64,000 nt of DNA from Ensifer sp. USDA 6670 (GCA_000421085.1 ATWE01000004.1:1-64000), one strand, 5' to 3'. Counted from the first letter of the stretch, positions 1 to 8,884 are shown. The notes: generated by a model from the letters alone, not told the origin. A program made the numbers and translations.

Positions 1-441
1 GATACCTGGGTTCTGGCAGCGGACGTTACCGGTACCGGCCAGGAAGCCCTGCATGACGAAGGTGGTACCTATTACGGTGTCGATACGACGAATGCGCCGG
101 CGGCAAACATCGCGGCCCTGCAGTCCATCGAAACCCTCGACATCACCGCTCTGACGGCGACCCAGCTCGACAACATGATCTCCGCCGTCGATGAGGCGCT
201 GTCCGACATGACCAGCGCGGCCGCCGATCTCGGCTCGATCGCCATGCGCATCGACCTGCAGAGCGATTTCGTCAACAAGCTCTCGGACTCGATCGACTCG
301 GGCGTCGGGCGTCTCGTCGACGCGGACATGAACGAAGAATCGACCCGCCTGAAGGCCCTGCAGACTCAGCAGCAGCTCGCCATCCAGTCGCTGTCGATCG
401 CCAACTCGGCTTCGGAAAACGTCCTCACGCTCTTCCGCTAA
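1..441 (+). CDS. Flagellin, 3' part only (likely FlaB)
   Basis: The reading frame is open from base 1 to the TAA at 439-441 (146 codons), so the 5' part of the gene lies outside the window. The C-terminal D0/D1 region carries the signature seen in the next two genes (GRLVDADMNEESTRLKALQ, then QQQLAIQSLSIAN and a terminal LFR). The protein is a filament subunit exported by the flagellar type III system and polymerised outside the cell. In S. meliloti the flagellin order is flaA-flaB-flaD-flaC, which would make this flaB; that name is inferred from order. A strong terminator follows directly. Confidence 0.93.
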   Translation, partial: DTWVLAADVTGTGQEALHDEGGTYYGVDTTNAPAANIAALQSIETLDITALTATQLDNMISAVDEALSDMTSAAADLGSIAMRIDLQSDFVNKLSDSIDSGVGRLVDADMNEESTRLKALQTQQQLAIQSLSIANSASENVLTLFR

Positions 442-496
442 TCAGACTCGGAAAGGCGGTCGCGACCTTAGCGACTGCCAGCCTGTTCGAACCTTC

Positions 497-530
497 AAGG
501 GCCACGCTCATCGAGCGTGGCCTTTTTTTC
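497..530 (+). terminator. Rho-independent terminator after the first flagellin
   Basis: A perfect 10-bp stem (500-509 with 513-522, loop of 3) is followed by seven T residues at 523-529. It separates this flagellin transcript from flaD. Confidence 0.9.
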
Positions 531-552
531 TCGTTTCCTCGGCGAATGACCA

Positions 553-630
553 TTTAGTCTTTGTTAACCATAACCGCGCTAAGTGGGCTCAACGCAACGA
601 ACGGTTAACCAAGACGAAGAAGCGGTTAAC
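553..630 (+). promoter_or_regulatory. GTTAAC-rich region upstream of flaD
   Basis: Three GTTAAC motifs (563-568, 604-609, 625-630) lie between the flagellin terminator and the flaD start. A near match to the CtrA-type pattern, TTTA-N7-TTAA, is at 553-567. No clear -35/-10 pair was identified, so the exact promoter is unknown. Confidence 0.4.
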
Positions 631-705
631 GGCATGATGCCTCGCGTTCGTTCCCCCGGGGCAGCCGGGATGTCCCTTTCCAACTAGCCATTCAAAGGGG
701 CTGTA

Positions 706-1893
706 ATGACCAGCATTCTCACCAATGTTGCAGCGATGGCTGCACTCCAGACCCTGCGCGGAATCGACTCCAACATGGAGGAAACGCAGGCTCGCGTCTC
801 CTCGGGTCTCCGCGTCGGCACGGCTTCGGACAACGCTGCCTATTGGTCGATCGCCACCACGATGCGATCGGACAACATGGCGCTTTCCGCCGTTCAGGAC
901 GCACTTGGTCTCGGTGCGGCCAAGGTCGACACGGCCTATGCCGGGATGGAGAATGCCGTCGAGGTGGTGAAGGAAATACGCGCCAAGCTCGTCGCTGCCA
1001 CCGAAGAGGGCGTCGACAAGGCCAAGATTCAGGAAGAGATCGAACAGCTCAAGCAACAGCTGACAAGTATCGCAACGGCCGCTTCCTTCAGCGGCGAGAA
1101 CTGGCTCCAGGCGGATATCACCACGCCTGTGACAAAGAGCGTAGTCGGTTCTTTCGTCCGTGATTCTTCGGGCGTCGTGTCCGTAAAGACGATCGACTAT
1201 GTTCTCGACGGCAACTCCGTCCTCTTCGATACCGTTGGCAATAACGGGATTCTGGACAAGGTTTATGACGTTTCCCAGTCGAGCATAACGCTGTCGATCA
1301 ACACTGGCGGCGTCGTGTCCGAGCACACGGTCGCAGCCTACACGGTCGACGACCTCATTGCCGGCGGCGCGGTATTCCAGGGCAACTACGCCCTTGCCGG
1401 AGGTGTGAACTATGTAAAGGTAGAGGGCGTTTGGGTCGAAGCGGTGGCATCGTCCGCCGCGCCGGGTCAGGAAGTCGCTGCCGTGACGACCGCTGCAGCT
1501 CCGATCACCGCCGATTCCTGGGTCGTAGACAAGACGGCAGGCCCAGCCACCAGCGTCGCCGCACCTGCCTCGATCGAGAATATCGACATCACCAACGCCA
1601 CGCAGGCCGCAAATCTGGACGCGCTGATCAGGGGCGTCGACGAAGCGCTCGAGGATCTGATCAGCGCCACATCGGCGCTGGGCTCAATTTCAATGCGCAT
1701 CGGCATGCAGGAAGAGTTCGTATCGAAGCTCACCGACTCGATCGACTCGGGCATCGGCCGCCTTGTCGATGCCGACATGAACGAGGAGTCGACCAGGCTC
1801 AAGGCGCTGCAAACACAGCAGCAGCTCGCCATCCAGTCGCTGTCGATCGCCAACACCAATTCGGAAAACATTCTCCAGCTCTTCCGTCAGTAA
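706..1893 (+). CDS. flaD: Flagellin FlaD
   Basis: A 395-residue flagellin. The N-terminal helix region (MTSILTNVAAMAALQTL, residues 1-17; then ISSGLRV-like repeats and SFSGENWLQ near residue 130) and the C-terminal GRLVDADMNEESTRLKALQ block match the neighbouring flagellins, while residues about 140-300 form the variable surface domain. The ATG has an AAGGGG ribosome binding site (695-700). It is a filament subunit secreted through the flagellar export apparatus. The name follows from gene order and length in S. meliloti; FlaA/FlaB/FlaD are very alike, so the suffix is less sure than the family. Confidence 0.93.
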   Translation: MTSILTNVAAMAALQTLRGIDSNMEETQARVSSGLRVGTASDNAAYWSIATTMRSDNMALSAVQDALGLGAAKVDTAYAGMENAVEVVKEIRAKLVAATEEGVDKAKIQEEIEQLKQQLTSIATAASFSGENWLQADITTPVTKSVVGSFVRDSSGVVSVKTIDYVLDGNSVLFDTVGNNGILDKVYDVSQSSITLSINTGGVVSEHTVAAYTVDDLIAGGAVFQGNYALAGGVNYVKVEGVWVEAVASSAAPGQEVAAVTTAAAPITADSWVVDKTAGPATSVAAPASIENIDITNATQAANLDALIRGVDEALEDLISATSALGSISMRIGMQEEFVSKLTDSIDSGIGRLVDADMNEESTRLKALQTQQQLAIQSLSIANTNSENILQLFRQ

Positions 1894-1942
1894 GCGGAGC
1901 CCCGGCTAGGGGGCGGCTTCGTCCCGCTCTGAAGGAGAAAAG

Positions 1943-1973
1943 CCCGCGGTCCCGGAAGGGGCCGCGGGTTTTC
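1943..1973 (+). terminator. Rho-independent terminator after flaD
   Basis: A 7-bp GC stem (1943-1949 with 1962-1968) is followed by TTTTC. The loop is 12 bases and can extend the pairing partly. Confidence 0.75.
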
Positions 1974-2047
1974 GTTTGGTACAGAGCTTGCGCCAGGCTT
2001 GCCGCTTTAACGAATTCTTCACCTTCCCTACCCGTTCGTTAACGCCG

Positions 2048-2086
2048 TTAACCTTTTCTTAACCATCTTCGTTAATGGTTCGTTAA
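2048..2086 (+). promoter_or_regulatory. Two TTAA-N7-TTAA (CtrA-type) boxes upstream of flaC
   Basis: TTAA-N7-TTAA occurs at 2048-2062 and again at 2072-2086, with another GTTAAC at 2038-2043. This is the half-site spacing of the CtrA consensus known in Caulobacter and rhizobia. They sit 125-163 bases before the flaC start codon. CtrA binding is inferred from the pattern only. Confidence 0.5.
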
Positions 2087-2210
2087 GAACGGCGGTCTGT
2101 CACCGAGGGCAAAAAGGTGTCAGCGCGCATGACGCCTCACCGTCGTTGCCGGCTTTCCGGAATGGTCCGATTTCCCCAACCAGGGCAGCACAGCCCCAGG
2201 GTGACCACCA

Positions 2211-3176
2211 ATGACCAGCATCATGACCAACCCCGCCGCCATGGCGGCGTTGCAGACATTGCGCGCGATCAACCATAATCTCGAGACGACTCAGGGCCGC
2301 ATCTCCTCCGGCTACCGAGTCGAAACCGCGGCCGACAATGCCGCCTATTGGTCCATCGCAACCACGATGCGGTCGGACAATGCCGCGTTGTCGACGGTCC
2401 ATGACGCGTTGGGCCTCGGCGCCGCCAAGGTCGATACGTTCTATTCTGCAATGGATACGGTCATCGACGTGATGACAGAGATCAAGGCCAAGCTCGTAGC
2501 GGCAAGCGAGCCGGGCGTCGACAAGGATAAGATCAACAAGGAAGTGGCCGAGCTCAAGAGCCAGTTGAACTCGGCCGCGCAGTCCGCCTCCTTCTCCGGC
2601 GAGAACTGGCTCTATAACGGTGCTTCTGCAGCACTGGGCACCAAATCGATCGTCGCCTCCTTCAACCGCAGCGCCGACGGCAGCGTTACGGTGTCGACGC
2701 TCAATTACGACACCGCCAAATCCGTCCTGATCGACGTCACCGATCCGGCGCGCGGCATGCTCACCAAGGCCGTGGACGCGGATGCGCTTCAATCCACTCC
2801 GGCAGGTGTGGCGCGAAACTACTATCTCATCGATGCAGGCGCCGCCCCGGCAGGCGCGACCGAGATCGAGATCGACAACGCAACGACCGCTGCGCAGCTG
2901 GGCGACATGATCAGCGTCGTCGACGAGCTCATCAGCCAGCTGACCGACTCCGCCGCCACGCTCGGCGCGATCACCAGCCGCATCGAGATGCAGGAAAGCT
3001 TCGTCGCCAATCTGATGGACGTGATCGACAAGGGCGTCGGGCGTCTCGTCGATGCCGACATGAACGAGGAATCGACACGGCTGAAGGCACTGCAGACTCA
3101 GCAGCAGCTCGGCATCCAGTCGCTGTCGATCGCCAACACCACCTCCGAGAACATTCTCCGCCTGTTCCAGGAGTAA
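2211..3176 (+). CDS. flaC: Flagellin FlaC
   Basis: A 321-residue flagellin, shorter than flaD because the central variable domain (about residues 135-215) is reduced. It keeps the N-terminal coiled-coil block, SFSGENWLY near residue 130 and the C-terminal GRLVDADMNEESTRLKALQ block. In S. meliloti FlaC is a minor filament subunit; the order (last of the flagellins, before the mot genes) and length agree with that. Confidence 0.93.
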   Translation: MTSIMTNPAAMAALQTLRAINHNLETTQGRISSGYRVETAADNAAYWSIATTMRSDNAALSTVHDALGLGAAKVDTFYSAMDTVIDVMTEIKAKLVAASEPGVDKDKINKEVAELKSQLNSAAQSASFSGENWLYNGASAALGTKSIVASFNRSADGSVTVSTLNYDTAKSVLIDVTDPARGMLTKAVDADALQSTPAGVARNYYLIDAGAAPAGATEIEIDNATTAAQLGDMISVVDELISQLTDSAATLGAITSRIEMQESFVANLMDVIDKGVGRLVDADMNEESTRLKALQTQQQLGIQSLSIANTTSENILRLFQE

Positions 3177-3532
3177 GGGCATCGCTTTCCGCCGTGCCGC
3201 CGGTCATCGGCATCGGGCGGAGAAAGGTTGGACTGCGCTGTTGCCCTGGCGCGGTCCAACACCTTCGCACAAGTTTGACCGGATAGCCTTCATTCGCAGT
3301 CCTGTTGGAAATTGCCGGCCGGGAACAAGTCCGGCTGCCGCTTGCATCGCGCTTTCGCCTTAAGCGAACCGCTGCAGAATTAAGAATGCTGGTCCGTCGC
3401 TGTTCGGGCGAAACGGGCCGAAGGAGACGGTCAAGACGTGTCGGGCTCTATGGATTTCCAGGCCGCAAGCGAGCCTTTGCAGATGCGGCAGGCACTATCG
3501 GCCTTCGTCGGGCAGAGCCGGGAGGCGCGCCG
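3177..3532. other. Intergenic region flaC to FliH-like gene
   Basis: A 356-base stretch without a supported gene. It holds a 12-bp stem-loop (3226-3238 with 3249-3261, one G-U pair) after flaC that lacks a T run, so it may be a weak terminator or an RNA 3' end. The reading frame of the next gene is open upstream to 3305, but no good start and ribosome binding site is seen there. Confidence 0.5.
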
Positions 3533-4180
3533 ATGAGCGCGTCGCTTTCCCGCTATCTCAAGGACTTCAGCCCGCCTAAGATCGAGCTCACGCGGGTACC
3601 TCCGAGATATTTTCCGGACCTCGACACCGACCTTTCGGAGAACCGTGCCGGTGCGAGGCCGGCCGTGCCCGAGATCGACATCGACGCCGAGCGCCGCGAA
3701 GCCTTTGCGCAAGGGCGTGCCGAGGCCAGTGCCGAACTCGCTCTCGAGCATCAGAAAGAGATCGCCGACCTCCAGGCACGCCATGCGGAAGAGACCGAGG
3801 CCCTGAAGCAGCGCCTGGAGGAACAGGCAGCCCACAGGATCGCCGCAGGTTTCGGCGAAATGGGAGATCGGCTGGCTCTCGCGCTCGGCGACCAGGCGGC
3901 ACGCGTCCTCGCGCCGGTCATGGACGAGGCGCTCGCGAAGCGCGCGGTCGAGAACCTGGCCGGCATGGTCCGGCACGGCCTGGCTGCCGGTGAAGGGATC
4001 GCGATCACGGTGCGCGGGCCGCTTGCGCTTTTCGAAGCTTTGAAAGCCCTCTTGCCGGAGACGGCCACGTTCCGTCACGTCGAAAGCGGCGATATCGACC
4101 TGACCGTCGAAATGGGCGAGGCGATACTGGTGACGCGAATGGCCGCGTGGTCCGATACTGTTCGCAAGGTTCTGGCATGA
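3533..4180 (+). CDS. FliH-like flagellar protein (uncharacterised)
   Basis: A 215-residue soluble protein. Residues about 45-110 are rich in Ala/Glu/Arg and form a coiled coil, and the C-terminal half resembles the FliH/YscL family that regulates the export ATPase; the match is weak and inferred. The ATG at 3533 is chosen because GGAGG lies 8 bases upstream; an open frame further upstream has no good start. Its stop overlaps the motB start (ATGA), so it is translationally coupled to the stator operon. Confidence 0.75.
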   Translation: MSASLSRYLKDFSPPKIELTRVPPRYFPDLDTDLSENRAGARPAVPEIDIDAERREAFAQGRAEASAELALEHQKEIADLQARHAEETEALKQRLEEQAAHRIAAGFGEMGDRLALALGDQAARVLAPVMDEALAKRAVENLAGMVRHGLAAGEGIAITVRGPLALFEALKALLPETATFRHVESGDIDLTVEMGEAILVTRMAAWSDTVRKVLA

Positions 4181-5358
4181 ACGACGAAAGCCACAACGGC
4201 AAGAATGAAATCATTATCGTCCGGCGTTCGGGGGATAGCCACGACGGTCATCACGGCGGCGGATGGAAGATCGCCTATGCCGACTTCATGACGGCAATGA
4301 TGGCCTTTTTCCTCGTCATGTGGCTGATCAACGCCGCGAACGAAGAGACCAAGGCGGCGATCGCCGCCTATTTCAATCCGGTGCAGTTGACGGATCAGAA
4401 GCCGGCGGAGAAGGGCCTCAAGGATCCTGCCAAGGATGCGCAGGGCGAACAGACGCAGCAGCGCTCCAAGGTCGACGGCGAACAGACGAAGTCGGGCGGA
4501 TCTGCGAAGACCGGCGATCAGCTGACGGCGACCTCGGGCGAAGAGACAAAATACTCCGACGCCGACTTCTTCGAAAATCCCTACTCGGTGCTTTCCGAGA
4601 TCGCCCGCGAAGTGGGCCACGAGGCGAATATCAGCGTCAAGGGTGACGGCGGCGCGGCCCAGTCCGGGCCTTCAACGGGCGCCGCCGGGGGCGAATCCTA
4701 TCGCGATCCGTTCGACCCGGACTTCTGGACCAAGCAGGTCGAAGTAAAGGACGCAGGCAACACCGCCGAAAGCGACGTGGCGTCAGCGGCAAACAGCGCC
4801 CGCGAAACGGCTTCCGGGCATAACGCGCCGGATGACGCAGAGCGTGCAAAGGCCGCGGATGCAGCCGAGAAAGAAGCGCCGGCTGAACATCGGCAGACGG
4901 AAGCCGAAGCCCTGAAGGCCGAAATCGAAAAGGAACTCGGCGGCGAGGCCGGGCGGCTTCTCGAAAGCCTGTCGGTAACCCCGGCCGAGGGCGGCCTTCT
5001 GGTGACGATCAGCGAGCAGACCGATGCTTCGATGTTCGCGGTCGGCTCCGCCGTGCCGCAAAAGGAACTGGTGCTCGCCATGGAAAAGATCGGCAGGCTG
5101 CTCGCCGAGCGCCCGGGCGCGGTGGCCGTTCGCGGCCATACCGACGGACGGCCGTTCAAGGACGGCACTTACGACAACTGGCGCCTTTCGGCGGCACGCG
5201 CCCAGAGCGCCTATTACATGCTCGTGCGCGGCGGTCTGGAGGAAGAGCGCGTGAAGCAGATCAGCGGTTTTGCCGACCGGCGGCTGCAGGTGCCGAACGA
5301 CCCCTATGCGCCTGCGAACCGGCGCATCGAAATCCTGCTGCAGTCGGGCCAGGGCTGA
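4177..5358 (+). CDS. motB: Flagellar motor stator protein MotB
   Basis: A 393-residue stator subunit of the proton-driven motor. The single membrane segment follows WKIAYADFMTAMMAFF (residues 30-45) and contains the proton-carrying Asp36. A long acidic, Ala/Glu-rich periplasmic linker (about 70-250) leads to a C-terminal OmpA-like peptidoglycan-binding domain (VRGHTDGRPF, then RLSAARA and NRRIEI). The linker makes it longer than E. coli MotB (308 residues), as is usual in rhizobia. MotA is not in the window. The ATG overlaps the preceding stop. Confidence 0.96.
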   Translation: MNDESHNGKNEIIIVRRSGDSHDGHHGGGWKIAYADFMTAMMAFFLVMWLINAANEETKAAIAAYFNPVQLTDQKPAEKGLKDPAKDAQGEQTQQRSKVDGEQTKSGGSAKTGDQLTATSGEETKYSDADFFENPYSVLSEIAREVGHEANISVKGDGGAAQSGPSTGAAGGESYRDPFDPDFWTKQVEVKDAGNTAESDVASAANSARETASGHNAPDDAERAKAADAAEKEAPAEHRQTEAEALKAEIEKELGGEAGRLLESLSVTPAEGGLLVTISEQTDASMFAVGSAVPQKELVLAMEKIGRLLAERPGAVAVRGHTDGRPFKDGTYDNWRLSAARAQSAYYMLVRGGLEEERVKQISGFADRRLQVPNDPYAPANRRIEILLQSGQG

Positions 5359-5361
5359 GAA

Positions 5362-6681
5362 ATGCTGAAGCGGCTCTGCACCGTTCTTGCGGCATCGGCC
5401 CTTGCGGCTCCCCTCGCGCTTGGCCTTGCCCGCGCGAACGGCACGGAAGAGCTCACGCCTTACAAGATGATAAGGTCGCTGCAGTATGTGCAGGATTCAG
5501 TGGTGCTCGGCGACCATTCGGCGATCGAGATGCAGCGCTTCATGCTCGGCGCGATCGACGAGCGCCTGAGAGCCGCCGTTCCCTCGACGTTTCGCGATCC
5601 GCGCAATGTCGATTCGGCTCTCGTCTATGTCATGAGCGGCGGCAATCCGGCGACGCTCGACCTTCTGGCCGACCGCGACATCGAGGGCAATTTCGATTCA
5701 AGGGTAACCGATGCGCTCAGGCAATATCTGAACGGCAAGGGCCCTCTGATCGTCGAGAATCTCACCAAGGCCGCTCCGGAATACAAGAATTCACGCATCG
5801 GTCCGTATCTGTTCCTGATCCTCGGCAACGCCATGTCGCAGCAGGACCCGATCGAGGCGATGAAACATTATGATTGGGCGCGCCTTACCGCACCGGGCAC
5901 CATCATCGAGGAGGCTGCCCTTCGCCGTTCGGTTTCGCTGGCGGCGCAGGCCGGCCTTCCGGAAAAGGGTTTTCGCTATGCGCTGAACTATGCGCGGCGC
6001 TATCTGACGTCACCCTATGCGAGCCAGTTTGCCGATGTCTTCGTCGAGCTGGCGGTCGCCCATTTCGACGAGGCGGCCGATGGGCGCGTCTCGGAGATAC
6101 TCTCTTTCATGGACAGCGCGCGCCAGCGCGAGGTCTATCTGCGAGTGGCGCGCCGCGCCGCAATTGCCGGCAATCAGGCCCTGGCGCGCCTGGCGTCGAG
6201 GCGCGCCGAAGAACTGGCAGGGGATGGCAGCTCCCGATTGCAGGTGCTTGCGAGCTTCTACGAGGGTCTGGCTGCCGTGCCGTCGGCGGATGTCTTTTCG
6301 GCGGCCGAAGCTCTCGAAGCGATCCCCGACGAAAAGCTGTCCCCGAGCGACCGCGCCCTGCGCGAGGCGGCAAAGGCCGTTGCCGATGCGGTGGTCCGGC
6401 CACCATTGGGAGAAAGCCCGGCGCAAGCACCCGCGCCTATAGCGGAAAGACCGGCCGGGGAGCAAAGCGAGCTGGCTGCGGAGGAAAGCGGAAGCGGCAT
6501 GAGCCCCTTCGGCCAGCCTGTCGAGGGTTCGCCCGACAGGCCATCCGGGATGCCGGCCGAGGCCAGGACGACCGAAGCCGATGTCGCCGCTTCAGGCGAT
6601 CCGGCGCTTGAAGGCTTTCTTGCCAGCGGTCGTTCGAAGATCGACGAGATCGATGCGCTGCTGAAGGGGGAAGGACAATGA
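5362..6681 (+). CDS. motC: Periplasmic motility protein MotC
   Basis: A 439-residue exported protein with a signal peptide (MLKRLCTVLAASALAAPLAL, cleavage after about residue 25). In S. meliloti MotC is periplasmic and interacts with MotB's periplasmic part to assist stator folding or opening. The body is helical and TPR-like, with a Pro/Ala/Glu-rich tail from about residue 345. It starts 3 bases after the motB stop and overlaps fliK by ATGA. Confidence 0.93.
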   Translation: MLKRLCTVLAASALAAPLALGLARANGTEELTPYKMIRSLQYVQDSVVLGDHSAIEMQRFMLGAIDERLRAAVPSTFRDPRNVDSALVYVMSGGNPATLDLLADRDIEGNFDSRVTDALRQYLNGKGPLIVENLTKAAPEYKNSRIGPYLFLILGNAMSQQDPIEAMKHYDWARLTAPGTIIEEAALRRSVSLAAQAGLPEKGFRYALNYARRYLTSPYASQFADVFVELAVAHFDEAADGRVSEILSFMDSARQREVYLRVARRAAIAGNQALARLASRRAEELAGDGSSRLQVLASFYEGLAAVPSADVFSAAEALEAIPDEKLSPSDRALREAAKAVADAVVRPPLGESPAQAPAPIAERPAGEQSELAAEESGSGMSPFGQPVEGSPDRPSGMPAEARTTEADVAASGDPALEGFLASGRSKIDEIDALLKGEGQ

Positions 6682-8111
6682 GGCCTCTTGACGAGAGTTT
6701 GCGCGCGCCCGCCGCCAACAGGCCGGCACAGTCGCTGAGTGTTCGGGGTCAGCCGGAGGCTGAACCCGGAGCCTTTGGCGAGGCGATCGCCGATGCCGGC
6801 CGCCGCAGGACGCAGGGGCAACGCGGCCAGACATCTGCTGACGACGCGCGACGGGACTCCGCCGCGAACGGCGGTAACGCCTCGGCTATGCCGAAGGTCG
6901 ACGGCTTTGGCGCGGATGTTCCGGCATCCATGGCAGCTGCTGCCTCGCTCGAGGCCCGGCCCGTGTCCGAGAGCGCGAGCATAACACGGGACCAGGCGGC
7001 GAAACGGTTGCAGCAAACCTGTCTCGCCGGCACGCCGCATCTGTCGCGGGCACGTGAAGGTGGCGGCGAGGAAATAGCCGAACCGGCGGAAAGGGAACCA
7101 GCCCATTCGCGCGAGGCAGGGCAGGCCTCGCGCGATGCCGTGGATGAAGCATCCGGCGTAACGGCGACGGAGGGTGGCGAGAATGGCGAGCCTGTCGGCG
7201 GGACCGTCTCCGATCTCCTGTCGATGCTCGCCGGCGCCGCACCGGCGGTGGCCGCGGCTTCGCAGCTGGAAGGCAAGACAAAGCCCGTCTCGGCGGTTCG
7301 AGACGGCTCCGACGGTCTGGCAAAGGCTGTAGGCGGCATTTCGTCGGACGTGGAGGAGGGAGAGCATATCGCGACCGGAGAGGTGACCGGCGACAGCGAG
7401 CCGGATCGGCTTTTCCGCTTCGCCCGTGCCGACGGCAAGGGGCAGGCCGTTTCCATGAGCATTTCGCGGGATGGCGAGCGTGCCGTCTTGGAGAACAGCC
7501 GATCGTCGGTCAAATCCGGAGTGGAGACCGTAACCGTTCTGGAGGCGCGCCGCTATCTCGGACTTGCGGTGAACGAGAACGCCACGTCGGTGACGACCGC
7601 CATCGCCGGCGATAGCGGATGGGCCGAGGCTCTGCAATCAAGCGCCGCGACGGCGAAGCCGGAAGCCTGGAGCCAGGCTGGCAAGACGCTCAATACGCTG
7701 AAGATCCAGATGCACCCGGTCGACCTCGGCATGGTGACGGCGACGCTGAGGCTGAAGGACGACGAGCTTCAGGTCGACCTGAAAGTCGAAACCGGTGAGG
7801 CCTTCCGCCAGTTGCGCGACGACCAGAGCGAAATGGTGAAGGCCCTGCGGGCGCAAGGTTTTGCGGTCGACCAGGTGAACATCGTCTTCAACGGCGGCGG
7901 AGATTCCGCAAATGGTGGCGGCGGACAGTCTCAGGCCCAGGCTCAGGCACAGCTCGGTTACGAGGGCCGCGAGCGGGCAGGTGATGACGGCCAGGGGCGT
8001 CAGCCGCGGGATGGCGGCCAGGCGACGACGGAAAGGTGGGCGGGCAATGATGCTACGGACGATGTGCCTGACGGTGCCGAGCGTTCTCGCGCTGGCCACG
8101 TCTACATGTAG
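6678..8111 (+). CDS. fliK: Flagellar hook-length control protein FliK (formerly MotD)
   Basis: A 477-residue protein. The first 320 residues are low in complexity (Ala, Gly, Glu, Arg), as expected for the disordered ruler part. The conserved C-terminal Flg_hook domain is at about residues 335-415 (LNTLKIQMHPVDLGMVTATL, then LRAQGFAVDQVNIVF). The S. meliloti protein was first named MotD and later recognised as the hook-length regulator. Its 3' end overlaps the next gene by 65 bases in another frame. Confidence 0.92.
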   Translation: MRPLDESLRAPAANRPAQSLSVRGQPEAEPGAFGEAIADAGRRRTQGQRGQTSADDARRDSAANGGNASAMPKVDGFGADVPASMAAAASLEARPVSESASITRDQAAKRLQQTCLAGTPHLSRAREGGGEEIAEPAEREPAHSREAGQASRDAVDEASGVTATEGGENGEPVGGTVSDLLSMLAGAAPAVAAASQLEGKTKPVSAVRDGSDGLAKAVGGISSDVEEGEHIATGEVTGDSEPDRLFRFARADGKGQAVSMSISRDGERAVLENSRSSVKSGVETVTVLEARRYLGLAVNENATSVTTAIAGDSGWAEALQSSAATAKPEAWSQAGKTLNTLKIQMHPVDLGMVTATLRLKDDELQVDLKVETGEAFRQLRDDQSEMVKALRAQGFAVDQVNIVFNGGGDSANGGGGQSQAQAQAQLGYEGRERAGDDGQGRQPRDGGQATTERWAGNDATDDVPDGAERSRAGHVYM

Positions 8112-8613
8112 CGCCCTTGCGAGCGCAGGCGTCTGCGAACGCGAGATCGCATCCGCCGCCTCCAAATACGGCGTCCCGACCGGGATTCTCTATTCCGTCG
8201 GATTGACCGAGACGGGCCGAAAAGGGTCACTGCAGCCCTATGCGATGAACATCGAAGGCAAGGCCTATTTCGGGGCAAGCGTCCAGGATGTGCTCACGCG
8301 TTTCGGCGCGGCGCGTGCCGAGGGCGCCAAGCTCATCGATCTCGGCTGCATGCAGATCAACTACCACTTTCACGGCGAGCATTTCAGCTCTCCCGAGGAG
8401 ATGCTCGATCCGCGCAGGAATGTCGAATATGCCGCCCGCTTCCTGTCCAATCTGCGCGCGAGGCACGAGAGTTGGACGATGGCGGTCGCTCGTTATCACG
8501 CCGGCCCCAACAACGATCCGGCGCAGAAGAAATACGTCTGCCGCGTCATCGCAAACCTGGTCGCGACCGGCTATGGCAAGTGGACGCCGAACGCGCAGCA
8601 ATTTTGCCGGTGA
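8047..8613 (+). CDS. Lytic transglycosylase-like protein in flagellar operon
   Basis: A 188-residue exported protein with a signal peptide (MMLRTMCLTVPSVLALATS). The mature part has the SLT (goose-lysozyme-like) fold markers: LTETGRKG with the likely catalytic Glu, GCMQINYHFH, and ARYHAGPNND. It probably opens peptidoglycan for rod or hook passage. The start is placed at 8047 because the signal peptide begins there; the frame is open further upstream inside fliK. The gene thus begins 65 bases before the fliK stop. Confidence 0.87.
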   Translation: MMLRTMCLTVPSVLALATSTCSALASAGVCEREIASAASKYGVPTGILYSVGLTETGRKGSLQPYAMNIEGKAYFGASVQDVLTRFGAARAEGAKLIDLGCMQINYHFHGEHFSSPEEMLDPRRNVEYAARFLSNLRARHESWTMAVARYHAGPNNDPAQKKYVCRVIANLVATGYGKWTPNAQQFCR

Positions 8614-8884
8614 CCGACTTGTGGTTGCATTACTGCAGCCGCTGCCTCATTGTGGCGACAATGCGGACAGATTGTGATCGCAAGCGATTTCAGCATCTCG
8701 TGTTAACTTTTCAACATCATGTTAGTGGTAAGGTTAACGGTCACCTACTAGATCTAGGCCAAATCGGCACGCAATTCTTAATCAACTATTAAAATCCCCC
8801 ATTAACTTCCTCTAGTTGTTCCTGATTCCCGGGATTCGTACCTCTGTATCAATGTGGCATCCATACTGATTCGGAGGCGGGCGA
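8614..8884. other. Intergenic region upstream of rem
   Basis: An AT-rich 271-base stretch with no gene. It holds the 10-bp palindrome CTAGATCTAG (8748-8757), GTTAAC motifs (8702-8707, 8733-8738) and the TTAA-N7-TTAA box listed separately. It presumably carries the rem promoter and its activator sites (VisNR in S. meliloti), but no specific site for those could be assigned. Confidence 0.5.
8778..8792 (+). promoter_or_regulatory. TTAA-N7-TTAA (CtrA-type) box upstream of rem
   Basis: TTAATCAACTATTAA matches the TTAA-N7-TTAA spacing exactly and ends 92 bases before the rem start. A further ATTAAC follows at 8801-8806. Binding by CtrA is inferred from pattern. Confidence 0.5.

Noticed and set aside
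2100-3182. 360-codon frame opposite flaC
   Set aside because: Antisense to a flagellin with conserved ends; no motif or ribosome binding site.
3226-3263. Strong hairpin after flaC as a rho-independent terminator
   Set aside because: No T run follows, so it is described only as a stem-loop in the intergenic entry.
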